Below are positions 1 to 7,972 of a stretch of DNA of 64,000 bases, piece after piece. This stretch comes from a virus. Made by a program: the position numbers and the translations under genes. The stretch covers positions 62,001 to 126,000 of IMG/VR virus record IMGVR_UViG_3300017991_000048. The stretch is one strand, 5' to 3'. The notes below the pieces were generated by a model. That model was not told the DNA's origin. It did not search any database and worked only from the letters and a program-made list of their open reading frames with translations. Every line of letters starts with the position of its first letter. Position 1 is the first letter of the stretch.

Positions 1-99
1 TGTCGGCTTCAGGTGTGGGCAGTCTGGTTTACATAATTTCGCCATGTTAGGCTCTGGGAAAGGCCATTTTAGGGGTAGAGGCGGGTAATGATACGCCAT
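1..99 (-). CDS. Partial small protein, runs off the left edge
   Basis: An open leftward frame begins at an ATG at position 99 and has no stop before the window edge (33 codons visible). The product starts MAYHYPPLPLKWP and has a Cys-x3-Cys pair (LCKPDC) near residues 23-27. A minus-strand GGTGTAATAT element lies 8 bases upstream of the start, the arrangement seen before many genes here, and it supports this start. The function is not recognised. It is divergent from the gene at 178. Confidence 0.45.
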   Translation of the reverse strand, partial: MAYHYPPLPLKWPFPEPNMAKLCKPDCPHLKPT

Positions 100-106
100 G
101 TCTAAT

Positions 107-160
107 ATATTACACCATCATTTGTGGTTTTTACACCAATTCCTTGCCGTTCGGTGTAAC
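107..160. promoter_or_regulatory. Divergent promoter pair
   Basis: Minus-strand GGTGTAATAT (107-116) precedes the gene starting at 99. Plus-strand TTCGGTGTAAC (150-160) precedes the gene starting at 178. A further minus-strand TTACACC lies at 131-137. Both main elements match the motif that recurs before start codons across the window. Confidence 0.5.
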
Positions 161-177
161 AGTTGATAATATCACCT

Positions 178-678
178 ATGCCCCAATGTAGACAATGCCG
201 CTGTGTTTACACCCACAAGGGTGTGACTTTTCTCGGACCAAATAGTAACATTCATTGGTGCTCATGGGTCTGTTATAACCTAGCCAGAGCCAACGCCGTC
301 ACCGAAAAGTGTGACGAATGCGGTAAGCATCTTCATAAGGGGCCTGCTTACATTTGCGAGACTCTCACAGGTGGTAATTACTTCCGGTGTGAGGCGTGTT
401 ATTCAGTTGCCGATCCAAACGAAATCCCGGAAGTCAAATGTTTTCGCGATCGAATGGTTCATGTGCGAATTAATGACAATGAGATGTTTTTCCGTTGCGA
501 TTCGTGCAACGGTTACGCCCCTCTTGAACGCCCTGTTTACTTTAGTCTCTACAACCATGGAACCTATTGTAGCCCTGTCTGTAGTCACAATAGTCATGGC
601 AAACAAGACCCTGAATCCGACAAGGATCTTTGGGGCCACCTAACAAAGGAGCCTGAACAATGTCAGAAGAAGAGTTAG
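178..678 (+). CDS. Cysteine-rich zinc-ribbon-like protein with LWDHL tag
   Basis: Several CxxC pairs (CRQC, CDEC, CEAC, CDSC) and a CSPVC suggest multiple treble-clef or zinc-ribbon units. The ATG at 178 is preferred over an upstream TTG because it directly follows the promoter motif. The C-terminus carries a variant tag, DLWGHL, followed by about ten residues. The last part (VYFSLYNHGTYCSPVCS to the tag) resembles the protein at 17919-18302 (VYLSAYVAGTYCTPACS), so the two are probably paralogs. The 3' end overlaps the next gene. Zinc binding is inferred from Cys spacing only; the function is unknown. Confidence 0.75.
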   Translation: MPQCRQCRCVYTHKGVTFLGPNSNIHWCSWVCYNLARANAVTEKCDECGKHLHKGPAYICETLTGGNYFRCEACYSVADPNEIPEVKCFRDRMVHVRINDNEMFFRCDSCNGYAPLERPVYFSLYNHGTYCSPVCSHNSHGKQDPESDKDLWGHLTKEPEQCQKKS

Positions 679-896
679 AACCTTTTAAGTTAGGGCCTAC
701 CGGCGAGCACCCCAAGGGCAAGCTGCACGAAACTGATGAGGGTGAGATCCGATTGGGTGTAGCAAGCTATAAGGGCAATGTGGTTATCAACTTTGCGACA
801 CCTGTAGCTTGGCTCGCCATGACTCCTGCTGAGGCGATCCAGTTCGCTGAGGTGGTCAAGAACTGTGCCGTAAATATGAAGACACCGGAGAAGTGA
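660..896 (+). CDS. Conserved-looking small phage protein
   Basis: A 78-residue protein with no Cys cluster, membrane segment or LWDHL tag. Its core (ATPVAWLAMTPAEAIQFAEV) reads like a small beta strand plus a helix in which a PxxA segment starts the helix, a pattern common in short phage proteins. The start overlaps the upstream gene by 19 bases, implying coupled translation. The function is unknown. Confidence 0.7.
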   Translation: MSEEELEPFKLGPTGEHPKGKLHETDEGEIRLGVASYKGNVVINFATPVAWLAMTPAEAIQFAEVVKNCAVNMKTPEK

Positions 897-1084
897 TGGA
901 TCATTTGCTAGCTCGAATAGGCACTATCGCTGTGCCAATAATTGGTGTTGCACTGTTATTGGTTGCTGGTTCCCTCGTTATGAAGATGTTTGGGCTGGCT
1001 CTTATGATGAGCATGTACTTTGCCGTTTATGAGATGGGCAAATATGACGGTATAAAACGGGCGGGACAGAGAAAAGGCGGTTGA
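896..1084 (+). CDS. Small membrane protein
   Basis: The start overlaps the previous stop as TGATG; a GTG one codon earlier is the alternative. The protein has a long hydrophobic stretch, about residues 8-48 (IGTIAVPIIGVALLLVAGSL, then a Met-rich segment), enough for one or two membrane helices. The tail is basic and Gly-rich (KRAGQRKGG). There is no LWDHL tag. The role is unknown; an inner-membrane location is inferred. Confidence 0.6.
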   Translation: MDHLLARIGTIAVPIIGVALLLVAGSLVMKMFGLALMMSMYFAVYEMGKYDGIKRAGQRKGG

Positions 1085-1088
1085 CTGT

Positions 1089-1667
1089 ATGCCGTCAAAA
1101 AAGACCAAAGTAATAGTTCAAAAGACAGGTTCGACAAGCATTGGCTTTGGCAGCGCCCTGACCCTTATACTCATCACACTCAAGCTGACGGGCCACATTG
1201 ACTGGTCTTGGATTTGGGTTCTGTTTCCGTTTTGGCTCCCTGTAGCAGCCATGATCGGTCTGGCGTTAGGGGCCATTCTGATGGTTGCCCTGTTCGGTAC
1301 TGGCTTCATGGTGGTTGAGTTCTTCACAGAGCGACATGCCAAGAAAAAGCAAGACTCGCATGAACGATTGCATAGACAATTGCATGAGCAAAGACTAGAA
1401 ACCGAGAGGACGGCTCGACAACGGCACCAACGTTCACACGAGCGAAGGCTAGAGTACCCTTTACTCCGTGAAAGGGTACGAGGATTGAGAGCGGCACATG
1501 ATCTAGCCTTGTCTTTTTCTGGCGTTGAAGCTGATCTTGAAGCTGAGGAACAAAGGCTTGAGGCTGAGATACAAGAGCTTGAATCTCGTCTACAGGAAAA
1601 GAGTGACCCGCCAGAGGACAAACCGACAGAACCCGAACAGACTTTATGGGATCACCTGAAGGATTAA
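1089..1667 (+). CDS. Membrane-anchored coiled-coil protein with LWDHL tag
   Basis: Two hydrophobic segments in the first 80 residues (around LTLILITLKL and MIGLALGAILMVALFG) are followed by a highly charged Arg/Glu/His-rich helix (roughly residues 85-170) with heptad-like spacing, likely a cytoplasmic coiled coil. The protein ends EQTLWDHLKD, a canonical tag. This is the same build as the protein at 19338-19799: membrane anchor, RER-type charged helix, tag. The function is unknown. Confidence 0.75.
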   Translation: MPSKKTKVIVQKTGSTSIGFGSALTLILITLKLTGHIDWSWIWVLFPFWLPVAAMIGLALGAILMVALFGTGFMVVEFFTERHAKKKQDSHERLHRQLHEQRLETERTARQRHQRSHERRLEYPLLRERVRGLRAAHDLALSFSGVEADLEAEEQRLEAEIQELESRLQEKSDPPEDKPTEPEQTLWDHLKD

Positions 1668-1669
1668 TC

Positions 1670-1906
1670 ATGCCCAACCCAATACTTGTACTGTCGCCAG
1701 AACCCGATTGTGCCTTATGCGAGGGCCAAGGGGTTCTTACCGATTCAGATTCAAAACTTCGCACAGAAGACGGAACCGATCTTGAAGTTACATACGTCTG
1801 CGAGTGTGTAAGCAGTGTGGATCTTTGGGAGTTACTGACAGATCGTATCAAAGACGGAACCGCTACTCGGAATCTTTTTGACCACCTGATACACGGAGAT
1901 GGCTAA
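1670..1906 (+). CDS. Small Cys-containing protein with variant tag NLFDHL
   Basis: The ATG at 1670 lies 3 bases after the previous stop, so it is preferred to an upstream in-frame ATG inside the preceding gene. An early CALCEGQG motif and a later CEC suggest a metal site related to DnaJ-type zinc knuckles. It ends NLFDHLIHGDG, with Phe replacing Trp in the tag, and a second tag-like VDLWELLTD lies 15 residues before. The function is unknown. Confidence 0.65.
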   Translation: MPNPILVLSPEPDCALCEGQGVLTDSDSKLRTEDGTDLEVTYVCECVSSVDLWELLTDRIKDGTATRNLFDHLIHGDG

Positions 1907-2228
1907 CATGGAAAAAGTTAGACCCCTCGCAGAGATGTCCAGCCTTGAAGAGCAAATCTGGGCAGCAGCGTACATACAACAATTGACCAATCCGCCAATC
2001 CCAGACGGTCCGTGGCACAAACCTATACCATGCCAGAACATTGTGTATCACGATCATAGACCCACGGAGTACAAGGTAGAGGATGCTATTCAGACCGCCA
2101 ACTCTACCGTAGAGGACTTTCGTTCGGTTCAAAACCCCGTCTGTCGGGATTGCAGCAAAGACCTTGACGAAGATAATTCCATGAACGGTTACTGTCTCCG
2201 ATGCCATGAGAAGATTCAAAACCTATAA
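1899..2228 (+). CDS. Small protein of an IWAAA/IWATA pair, with C-terminal zinc knuckle
   Basis: The N-terminal EEQIWAAAYIQQL resembles EKLIWATAFAKAY of the protein at 20417-20875, and both continue with a VEDAI/CAEIAD helix, so they look like paralogs. The C-terminus has CRDCxx then CLRC, a four-Cys knuckle. Unlike its relative it has no LWDHL tag. It overlaps both neighbours. The function is unknown. Confidence 0.65.
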   Translation: MANMEKVRPLAEMSSLEEQIWAAAYIQQLTNPPIPDGPWHKPIPCQNIVYHDHRPTEYKVEDAIQTANSTVEDFRSVQNPVCRDCSKDLDEDNSMNGYCLRCHEKIQNL

Positions 2229-2246
2229 CCCCTTGGAGGTTAAACA

Positions 2247-2384
2247 ATGGAACTCACATATCTTGACCTGTTCCTGGAGGACGTTGGAAACAGACACAGA
2301 AAGTTGTATAGACTCTTCACAGAAGATGACACGGATGAAAACGACTCAGAAGAGAATGAAATACTTCTACAAAAAAGTCCCTGA
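2247..2384 (+). CDS. Short acidic ORF (45 aa) with strong Shine-Dalgarno
   Basis: The ATG follows TTGGAGGT by 7 bases, one of the best ribosome-binding sites in this run. The frame encodes 45 residues starting MELTYLDLFLEDVGN, with an acidic stretch (EDDTDENDSEENE). It overlaps the start of the next gene by 29 bases and is too short for most gene finders. It may be a real microprotein or a ribosome-loading leader. No family is recognised. Confidence 0.45.
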   Translation: MELTYLDLFLEDVGNRHRKLYRLFTEDDTDENDSEENEILLQKSP

Positions 2385-2658
2385 CTTTAGGGAAGTGGCG
2401 ATTTCAAGGTATGCACAACGGCAAGCCGCAAAGGAAAGCGTCACCGATGATGAGGTTTATAATGCTTTGTGGCACGGGAAAAAGAGCCGCGTAAAAGGTG
2501 ACAAAAAGGCCGTTCACATTCGAGAGTATGGCGATGTTCGTCTTGAGGTCGTTGATCTAAGACAGACCAAAACTAGGGTCCATTATTCAGGGTACTTATA
2601 CATTGTTTCAACCATCCGACGAACCCGGACTTACAACCTTTGGGACCATTTAAGATGA
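2356..2658 (+). CDS. DUF4258-like protein with LWDHL tag
   Basis: The core AISRYAQRQAAKESVTDDEV fits the SRHAxxRxxERxITxxxV pattern of DUF4258-like proteins, a fold related to BrnT/RelE-type toxins. The protein at 15611-15871 (ALSRHAQTKAEEQQITDRQV) is a clear paralog. Only this copy carries a C-terminal tag, NLWDHLR. The ATG at 2356 matches the paralog N-terminus (MKYFYKKVPDF against MQYYYEDVPGL). No partner antitoxin is evident, so a toxin role is not claimed. Confidence 0.75.
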   Translation: MKYFYKKVPDFREVAISRYAQRQAAKESVTDDEVYNALWHGKKSRVKGDKKAVHIREYGDVRLEVVDLRQTKTRVHYSGYLYIVSTIRRTRTYNLWDHLR

Positions 2659-3236
2659 CTGTTGTCCGAGATACAGATGACCCAAACACTTTCTTGTGCC
2701 AGGATTGCGGTAATAACTTCTGTTATACGGACGGCAAAAAGCTGGTCAAGCATTTAGATGTCACCCCTTTGTGCCCTTTCTGCCACTCATCAGGAGAGAT
2801 AATGTCCGCCCCTAACACCTTTAATACCAACTATAACGGTACGGACACCACTGCTACGATCAATACTAATTCTGGTCTGACCATGCGCGAACGGCTAATC
2901 AAGCTTGAGTCCCAGTTTGAGCGGTATCGGGCGATTACCGCACGGGCATGTAATGTTCTTCGCGGGATTCGTGGGACAAGTGCGATAGATAAAGAAAAAG
3001 AGTTGCCCTCTGGCATGGTCGGACAACTATCGCATGAGTTATCTTTACTTCAGAGTGTTGAGTGGCGACCTACAAAGAGCTTCGCCACTTATGTAATCAC
3101 ACAATATTACAAAAGAGCCGCTGATTTTCAGGACGGTCTCAAGATCAAAAAAGATGTTGATGCTGTTTGGGAAGAGGCTCAAGAGTATTGGCCCGATCCC
3201 GGCCCTGGCCTTTGGGACACATTGCAGGAAAAATGA
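2655..3236 (+). CDS. EWRP-family coiled-coil protein, paralog 1 of 7
   Basis: It starts in an ATGA overlap with the previous stop. An N-terminal zinc ribbon (CQDC ... CPFC) is followed by a Thr/Asn-rich linker, a helical part and the family's C-terminal module: LSHELSLLQSVEWRP, a TQYYK helix, KKDVDAVWEEAQEYW, then a tag variant GLWDTLQEK. Six other genes here (3538, 4441, 5975, 6721, 8852, 10039) share this module. The function is unknown; the repeated build suggests interchangeable subunits binding one partner. Confidence 0.75.
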   Translation: MTVVRDTDDPNTFLCQDCGNNFCYTDGKKLVKHLDVTPLCPFCHSSGEIMSAPNTFNTNYNGTDTTATINTNSGLTMRERLIKLESQFERYRAITARACNVLRGIRGTSAIDKEKELPSGMVGQLSHELSLLQSVEWRPTKSFATYVITQYYKRAADFQDGLKIKKDVDAVWEEAQEYWPDPGPGLWDTLQEK

Positions 3237-3535
3237 TGAAAAAAGTAAAAGCGCCCAAAACAACGATGCTGCTTGGCTCCCGTCGCAAAGTTATACCGCT
3301 AGGGAAAAACGGCGTATACAATATTTTGTTGCGAGTAGGGCAGGAAGTGAAGTTCACGGTCCTCATTGTAGAACATTACAATGTCTATAGGGCTTGGGTT
3401 CACGAGTTGGAAAATGGATTCACCATGCGTCAAGCGTATGATTTTCGAGGTGTGATCGAACTGGTCGAAAAGGGGCTCATTGAACATCTAACCGAGACAG
3501 CCACCGTTTGCGGGTACAAGTTGAAAAAGTTATAA
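3233..3535 (+). CDS. Small basic protein of unknown function
   Basis: It begins in an ATGA overlap (MMKKVKAPK). About 100 residues, with beta-rich hydrophobic segments (YNILLRVGQEVKFTVLIVEH) and a Lys-rich end (CGYKLKKL). There is no tag, although GLIEHLTE near residue 84 is faintly tag-like. It lies between two EWRP-family genes. The function is not recognised. Confidence 0.65.
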   Translation: MMKKVKAPKTTMLLGSRRKVIPLGKNGVYNILLRVGQEVKFTVLIVEHYNVYRAWVHELENGFTMRQAYDFRGVIELVEKGLIEHLTETATVCGYKLKKL

Positions 3536-3537
3536 CT

Positions 3538-4140
3538 ATGTCTGTCACTCGTGTTTGGCATTTTGAAAATGCTTACCGTTGCGGTTCTTGCGGGGTCACC
3601 TTCGTGTATCAAGGGACAGCGGTGACACCTTCTTGCCCCAGTTGTACTGTGGTGGAGACTTCTGACGGTTATCACATAACAGAGAACGGATACTACATAC
3701 AAGAGAGCGATGATATCTCCAAAGAACGACTCATGGATCAGGTACTTGAGTTGGACAAGGAAGTGAAGAGCTTACATGAGGGGATATCAAGGTGGGCTGA
3801 GATCGCCAGAGAAGTAGCTCTTAAATTGCAAGAGTTACGAACAGAGTTGCCTTTGGGTGCCTCGTTAGAAGGGCACGAGGCCGACCGTAACACTTGGGCC
3901 GATGGGCATAAAGATTTCAATGCTTTGCAGTTTGAACATAGACTACTTCAGGAAGGCCGGTGGCAGAGCCCTCTTTTGGTACGCACCCTCATGCTCAAAG
4001 CTTACGGCAAAGCCGAGAGTTATGAAGAGGCTTGCGACATCAAGAAATATTTTGATAAAGCGTGGTCTGTTATTGAACAACGATGGGCTGAGAAAAAAGG
4101 GACAAACCTTTGGGATCACATCTCAGACGGGGATGAATGA
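3538..4140 (+). CDS. EWRP-family coiled-coil protein, paralog 2 of 7
   Basis: The ATG at 3538 follows the previous stop directly. It has an N-terminal zinc ribbon (CGSCGVTF ... CPSC), a long helical region (about residues 60-105, with ISKERLMDQVLELDKEV spacing), the family module (EHRLLQEGRWQSP, LKAYGKAESYEEA, IKKYFDKAW) and the tag NLWDHISDGDE. The order is zinc ribbon, coiled coil, EWRP module, tag. The function is unknown. Confidence 0.75.
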   Translation: MSVTRVWHFENAYRCGSCGVTFVYQGTAVTPSCPSCTVVETSDGYHITENGYYIQESDDISKERLMDQVLELDKEVKSLHEGISRWAEIAREVALKLQELRTELPLGASLEGHEADRNTWADGHKDFNALQFEHRLLQEGRWQSPLLVRTLMLKAYGKAESYEEACDIKKYFDKAWSVIEQRWAEKKGTNLWDHISDGDE

Positions 4141-4451
4141 TGCCCATAGAACGTGAATACTCACAAAGTGGAGTTCTTCTGTTTGTTTGTACAGACTGTC
4201 GGTTATCGTGGCCTGTGGAAGACAGCCCTGACCGTGACCCAGTTTGCCCTTATTGCTCCCCGGACGGCCCTTCCAAAATAACCAATGTGTTTTGCAGCAA
4301 CTGTGGTAAGAGAATTCGAGTCGGATGGTCCAAAAGTCTAAACTTTTGTGGTAAGAAGTGTCGTGATGCTCATTATCAGTCCATCAAAACTCCAATCGAA
4401 CGGGACCGGACCCTTTGGGACCATGTGAAGGGCGGTGAAGATGAGTGGTGA
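4137..4451 (+). CDS. Double zinc-ribbon protein with LWDHL tag
   Basis: There are two Cys sets: CTDC ... CPYC, and CSNCGK ... FCGKKCRDAH. The second is typical of treble-clef MYND/FCS-like knuckles. It ends TLWDHVKGGEDEW, a tag followed by an acidic stretch. ATGATG overlaps the preceding stop. Likely zinc-binding; partner and role unknown. Confidence 0.7.
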   Translation: MMPIEREYSQSGVLLFVCTDCRLSWPVEDSPDRDPVCPYCSPDGPSKITNVFCSNCGKRIRVGWSKSLNFCGKKCRDAHYQSIKTPIERDRTLWDHVKGGEDEW

Positions 4452-4905
4452 TCTTAGAAAATGTATTGAGTGCAACAAAGAGTTTGTTCCCACTATGCTC
4501 TCTTGTCCGATCTGCCAGTGTCAGAAAGAGGACAATATCGCCAAACGGCTTATGGAGCTTGAACTTACTGTGAAAGCCTTTCAGAAAACAGAGTGGGAGT
4601 TGAGGGGGTTGGTCAAAGAAGCGGCTGAAGAGATGCGGAGAAGGCGCGAAAGAAATCCTTCATACGCTATTACTTCACTTCCTTGGGCCGATGCTCTCCG
4701 TCTGGAACTGAAGTTTTTGAAAGAGAGTGAATGGGAACCTAATTTTGAACTTGTCCAGGCTCTTGTTTTGAAGTTTTACCAGAACGCTGAGGATTCTGCA
4801 CACGCCTATAGTCGTAAGAAGCGGCTAGATGAGCTTTGGGCTCAGGCTCAAAGTGAAAAGGTCAAAGGGCTGCCTACTTTATGGGATCACGTATCGAGGG
4901 AGTAG
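4441..4905 (+). CDS. EWRP-family coiled-coil protein, paralog 3 of 7
   Basis: A zinc ribbon (CIECNKEF ... CPICQC) in the first 30 residues is followed by a charged helix, then the family module (LELKFLKESEWEP, KFYQNAEDSAHAY, KRLDELWAQAQ) and the tag TLWDHVSRE. The ATG at 4441 is preferred to a GTG two codons earlier. Same domain order as its paralogs at 2655 and 3538. Confidence 0.75.
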   Translation: MSGDLRKCIECNKEFVPTMLSCPICQCQKEDNIAKRLMELELTVKAFQKTEWELRGLVKEAAEEMRRRRERNPSYAITSLPWADALRLELKFLKESEWEPNFELVQALVLKFYQNAEDSAHAYSRKKRLDELWAQAQSEKVKGLPTLWDHVSRE

Positions 4906-5005
4906 TCTGGTGCCAGACACAGCCCCATATGACATCATTTTCATTTCCGTACTTTGGTTTGTCATAATGTCTGGCGCTATCTTCCAGTACCTGAAGGGTA
5001 AAACC

Positions 5006-5230
5006 ATGGCAAAGTATAAGCATGTAAGAGTCAAGACCTATGAATGTAAGCTGAGAACCGATAAACAGTGGACCCCTATTGAGTCCATTGATCCAGCGGG
5101 TGCGGCTGAAACCTTTGTCGAAGAGCACGTTGCCCCGCCAGCCCGTGTGTTTGTGGCTGTGCGTGGTGTAGGGTTGTTTAGTGTTAGGCCGGTTGTTGAG
5201 TATGAAGCGGAGCAAGTAAATGACCAGTGA
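5006..5230 (+). CDS. Small basic protein, possibly longer with a membrane helix
   Basis: The ATG at 5006 has GAAGGG 6-11 bases upstream. The product (MAKYKHVRVKTYECKLRTDK...) has no known motif. An in-frame GTG at 4910, just after the previous stop and with GAGGGAG before it, would add 32 residues containing a good membrane helix (IIFISVLWFVIMSGAIF). Which start is used cannot be decided by eye. No tag. Confidence 0.55.
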   Translation: MAKYKHVRVKTYECKLRTDKQWTPIESIDPAGAAETFVEEHVAPPARVFVAVRGVGLFSVRPVVEYEAEQVNDQ

Positions 5231-5687
5231 GATAGACAAGCTAAATGCGGAGCTAGAAACCCGGAAACATATCCATCAAGTCAGAAAACTACTGCAAGAG
5301 ATGGTAGTTATGCTTCTGAAGCGAGGTGAAAACCATGACGCGACAAAGCTTGAGGCACCAGAAGCGGAAGGCTTTGCGGAGTACACCCCCAAGCTCGCAA
5401 CGTCAACCTACGGAAGCGACGAGTACAACCAATTTCTGAAAGACATGCAGCCGTTCCTTAAGTTCCATTATATGAAAAACTCGCACCATCCGGAGTTCTA
5501 CGAAAATGGCGTAGATGACATGAATTTGATAGATCTGATCGAGATGCTCTGTGACTGGAAAGCGGCAACACTGAGACACAATGACGGAGATATTCATAAG
5601 AGCATTGAACACAATGCCGATCGGTTCGGGTTGAGTCCTCAGATCGTTCATATATTCAGAAATACCGCCAAGAGCCTGGGATGGTAG
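5220..5687 (+). CDS. DUF5662-like protein
   Basis: A 155-residue protein that fits DUF5662: a helical start (HIHQVRKLLQEMVVML) with a following HDATKLEAPE segment, then HHPEFYENGVDDMNLIDLIE and later D-W-K-A-A...H, a set of His/Asp residues spaced as in HD-like helical proteins. The family is common in phages and of unknown activity; a metal-dependent role is inferred from the His/Asp pattern. No LWDHL tag. It overlaps both neighbours slightly. Confidence 0.75.
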   Translation: MTSEIDKLNAELETRKHIHQVRKLLQEMVVMLLKRGENHDATKLEAPEAEGFAEYTPKLATSTYGSDEYNQFLKDMQPFLKFHYMKNSHHPEFYENGVDDMNLIDLIEMLCDWKAATLRHNDGDIHKSIEHNADRFGLSPQIVHIFRNTAKSLGW

Positions 5688-5947
5688 CTCAATACTCTTG
5701 TGACCATTGCAACCGGCCTATAAAGGGCACTGTTTACGTTGCATACGAAAATACTCTTCTTCGTTGGTGCAAACCAAGGTGTCGAGCCATCACACTTCGT
5801 CAGGCGGAGATTTGCGCCGATTGTTATAACTCAACCTGTGGGGGTCCAGAAACCTGTGTATCTCACCCTAAAAGAAATCTCTGGGACTATCTCAAAGGGC
5901 CAGACATAATGTATCAAGATTGGTACTCCTCTTTAAGAATTGATTAA
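5681..5947 (+). CDS. Zinc-ribbon protein with LWDYL tag and extra tail
   Basis: Motifs CDHCNRPI, WCKPRCRA, CADCYNSTC and a final Cys give a likely two-zinc fold. WCxxxCRA...CxxC is shared with the proteins at 7973-8308 and 13224-13475, indicating a small paralogous family. The tag NLWDYLKG is followed by 15 more residues (PDIMYQDWYSSLRID), so it need not be at the extreme C-terminus. Confidence 0.7.
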   Translation: MVAQYSCDHCNRPIKGTVYVAYENTLLRWCKPRCRAITLRQAEICADCYNSTCGGPETCVSHPKRNLWDYLKGPDIMYQDWYSSLRID

Positions 5948-5958
5948 GACCCAAAACC

Positions 5959-5970
5959 GGTGTAGTATTC
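5959..5970 (+). promoter_or_regulatory. Promoter-like element GGTGTAGTATTC
   Basis: GGTGTAGTA lies 8 bases before the ATG at 5975, inside the only real gap in this stretch. It is a probable internal start of transcription within the rightward run, giving almost no 5' leader. Confidence 0.5.
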
Positions 5971-5974
5971 CGGT

Positions 5975-6460
5975 ATGTTAGTTTGCCCAGTTTGCAAAGC
6001 GGAATACCACGGTGGCAAGCCCGATGAAGCCGAAATGTTCATGCGTGGGCACAGGCATTGTGGAGAGGAGGCACGGGCGGAGGCCAAGAGAGAGATCCGG
6101 GAACAGCAGAGATTACTGGACGATCTTAATCGAGAATGCCGTCAAATGCGTAGCGGTTGTGAAGCGGTTATCGGGGAGCTACAGATGCTCCGTTTGGGGA
6201 AGCTTGATTCCTCTAGTTGGGAAGGCAAGAAACTGTTCGATGCTTTAGACTATGAGATACACTACCTGAAGTCTGGAAAGTGGCGACCCAACGGTGAGTT
6301 GCTCACGGAGATGGTGCGCCGGTACTTTATGGGGATAGCTTTTGAGGACGCTTTTGAGTTTCATAAAGCTCTTGCTGGTCTATGGGACGAACGTGTCCAG
6401 AGTGTAGAAGATAAAAACTCTACCTTATGGGAACATCTGAATCGAGACGGAGATGCCTAA
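5975..6460 (+). CDS. EWRP-family coiled-coil protein, paralog 4 of 7
   Basis: An N-terminal knuckle (CPVCKAEYHGG ... HRHC) is followed by a highly charged helix (EEARAEAKREIREQQRLLDD), the family module (LDYEIHYLKSGKWRP, RRYFMGIAFEDAF, KALAGLWDERV) and the tag TLWEHLNRDGDA. It is the first gene after a promoter-like element, so it may be expressed without leader. Confidence 0.75.
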   Translation: MLVCPVCKAEYHGGKPDEAEMFMRGHRHCGEEARAEAKREIREQQRLLDDLNRECRQMRSGCEAVIGELQMLRLGKLDSSSWEGKKLFDALDYEIHYLKSGKWRPNGELLTEMVRRYFMGIAFEDAFEFHKALAGLWDERVQSVEDKNSTLWEHLNRDGDA

Positions 6461-6728
6461 TTTCATATTCCGAGTGCCTGAAGACGGCTTCTTAGATGTC
6501 AAAACGTTTTTTAATGAAATCGAGGCGTCTCCAATTTCTGCGGCGATACATAAAGTCTCAGTCTACGAAGGAACTTGCACCTGTGCTTTTGGCAGACGTC
6601 TGAACAAAGCAGACACCAAAATAATGCAAGACTTAGTAACTGGGCACCAAGGTTTTGTTGAGACACCAAAGTATCCGATCGATGAAAGTAAAACCAAGGA
6701 TCTTTGGGAGCATCTGAAAAATGAGTAA
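6453..6728 (+). CDS. Small protein with LWEHL tag
   Basis: A 91-residue protein with no clear domain. It has CTCAFG in the middle and ends [10 protein letters not shown]. It overlaps both neighbours by 8 bases. Alternating hydrophobic strands (FIFRVPEDGFLDV) suggest a compact alpha/beta fold. The function is unknown. Confidence 0.7.
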   Translation: MPNFIFRVPEDGFLDVKTFFNEIEASPISAAIHKVSVYEGTCTCAFGRRLNKADTKIMQDLVTGHQGFVETPKYPIDESKTKDLWEHLKNE

Positions 6729-7194
6729 AGCAAAAAACGTCCGAAGCCTTCAAAAGGTTATCGATAAACAAAATAAGGCTATCACAGAACTTGAGGACAA
6801 GATCGCAAGTCTTGAAATGCACCGTGACGCACGGTTTGCAAAGTTCGAAGATGAGAACCGGAAGCTCCATATTGTCGGCAGAGCATTGATTACCGCAATG
6901 AAAAGAATGAGGAAGGTAAGGCATGACGAGCCAAGTCTTAACTCTCCCTTAGAAGAGGAACTGAGCTACGAGTTAGAATGCTTGAGAGAAGGGCGTTGGT
7001 TGCCTGATTTCAAAAGGCTCATGGATTATCTTGAGGCGCATTATATAGAAGCCGAAGGCTTTGGGGAAGCTGTGTCTTTGCACCAAAGCCTTGAGGACTT
7101 GTGGGAGAAGATCCAGCAGCAATGGTGGGGCGGTGAAATCGAGGGGCTAACTACCCTTTGGGAATATTTAACAGACGAGAATGAAAATGACTGA
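6721..7194 (+). CDS. EWRP-family coiled-coil protein, paralog 5 of 7
   Basis: This copy has no N-terminal zinc ribbon and begins directly with a coiled coil ([20 protein letters not shown]). It continues with the shared module ([43 protein letters not shown]) and the tag [14 protein letters not shown]. Loss of the ribbon while module and tag are kept suggests these two are the conserved functional core. Confidence 0.75.
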   Translation: MSKAKNVRSLQKVIDKQNKAITELEDKIASLEMHRDARFAKFEDENRKLHIVGRALITAMKRMRKVRHDEPSLNSPLEEELSYELECLREGRWLPDFKRLMDYLEAHYIEAEGFGEAVSLHQSLEDLWEKIQQQWWGGEIEGLTTLWEYLTDENEND

Positions 7195-7744
7195 AGAAAT
7201 TTACGTAAGCGTAGACGTGGAATCTGACGGCCCTATACCGGGACCTAACTCTATGTTGAGTATTGGGGCGGCAGCGTACCTGGACGGGACACTGGTCGAT
7301 ACTTTTGAAGCCAACCTGAAGACTTTACCGGGTGCCCAACCAAACGCCGGTACTATGGAATGGTGGAAAACACAGCCTGAAGCCTGGAAGATTTGTAGAG
7401 AAAACCCCCAACCGCCTGAAAAAGCCATGAACGAGTTTTCAGATTGGCTTCACGCATTGCCAGGGAAGCCGGTATGTGTTTGCTATCCCGCTGGTTATGA
7501 CTTTACATTTGTGTACTGGTATCTGATCAACTTTACGGGTGCCAGTCCGTTTGGTTTTCAAGCGCTCGACATAAAGACGTATGCCATGGCTGTACTTGGA
7601 AAGCCTTTCCGTAAAGTCTCCAAGAAAACCATGCCCAAGAAATGGTTTGAAGGTTTGCCCAAACACACCCACCGGGCGGTAGATGATGCGATTGAGCAAG
7701 GCGCGTTGTTCTGTCGAATAATGGAAGATACAGGTAAGCAATGA
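7181..7744 (+). CDS. DnaQ-like (DEDD) 3'-5' exonuclease
   Basis: Motif I is [12 protein letters not shown] (the DxE pair), followed by MLSIGAAAY. Motif II is in [10 protein letters not shown] (YDF in place of the usual HN..FD). Motif III is [12 protein letters not shown] (H-x3-D-D). These fit the DEDD exonuclease fold, short stand-alone version (187 aa), likely acting on DNA or RNA ends with two metal ions. ATGs at 7181 and 7187 are both possible. No LWDHL tag. Substrate not determinable. Confidence 0.85.
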   Translation: MKMTEEIYVSVDVESDGPIPGPNSMLSIGAAAYLDGTLVDTFEANLKTLPGAQPNAGTMEWWKTQPEAWKICRENPQPPEKAMNEFSDWLHALPGKPVCVCYPAGYDFTFVYWYLINFTGASPFGFQALDIKTYAMAVLGKPFRKVSKKTMPKKWFEGLPKHTHRAVDDAIEQGALFCRIMEDTGKQ

Positions 7745-7968
7745 CGAAAAAGATCCAGGTCACGTTCGACGATCATGCGGTAGAGATACTTGAGACGCTC
7801 AAAAAGGCTTCAGGTGCAGCATCAAATGCTCAAGTGTTGCGTGAGGCGATAGGCTTTTACGATTGGGCGCGTGAAGAGATTGTTGAAAAAGGGCGTAAGG
7901 TAGGCGCTATGAAAAAGGGCGACGTTGTTTCAGAAGTGCATCTCAAGTTTCATAAGAAGAGGCGATAA
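7741..7968 (+). CDS. Ribbon-helix-helix (CopG-like) DNA-binding protein
   Basis: 75 residues: a beta strand ([14 protein letters not shown]) followed by helix-turn-helix segments ([28 protein letters not shown]), the classic RHH layout in which a dimer inserts the strand into the major groove. It overlaps the exonuclease stop by 4 bases, so the two are coupled. Probably a local transcriptional regulator. No tag. Confidence 0.75.
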   Translation: MTKKIQVTFDDHAVEILETLKKASGAASNAQVLREAIGFYDWAREEIVEKGRKVGAMKKGDVVSEVHLKFHKKRR

Positions 7969-7972
7969 GAGG

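Noticed and set aside
1118-1851. Long leftward frames at 1118-1621 and 1324-1851
   Set aside because: They lie wholly antisense to the tagged coiled-coil gene 1089-1667 and its neighbour, are Ser/Arg-rich as expected for antisense of charged helices, and have no promoter or ribosome site.
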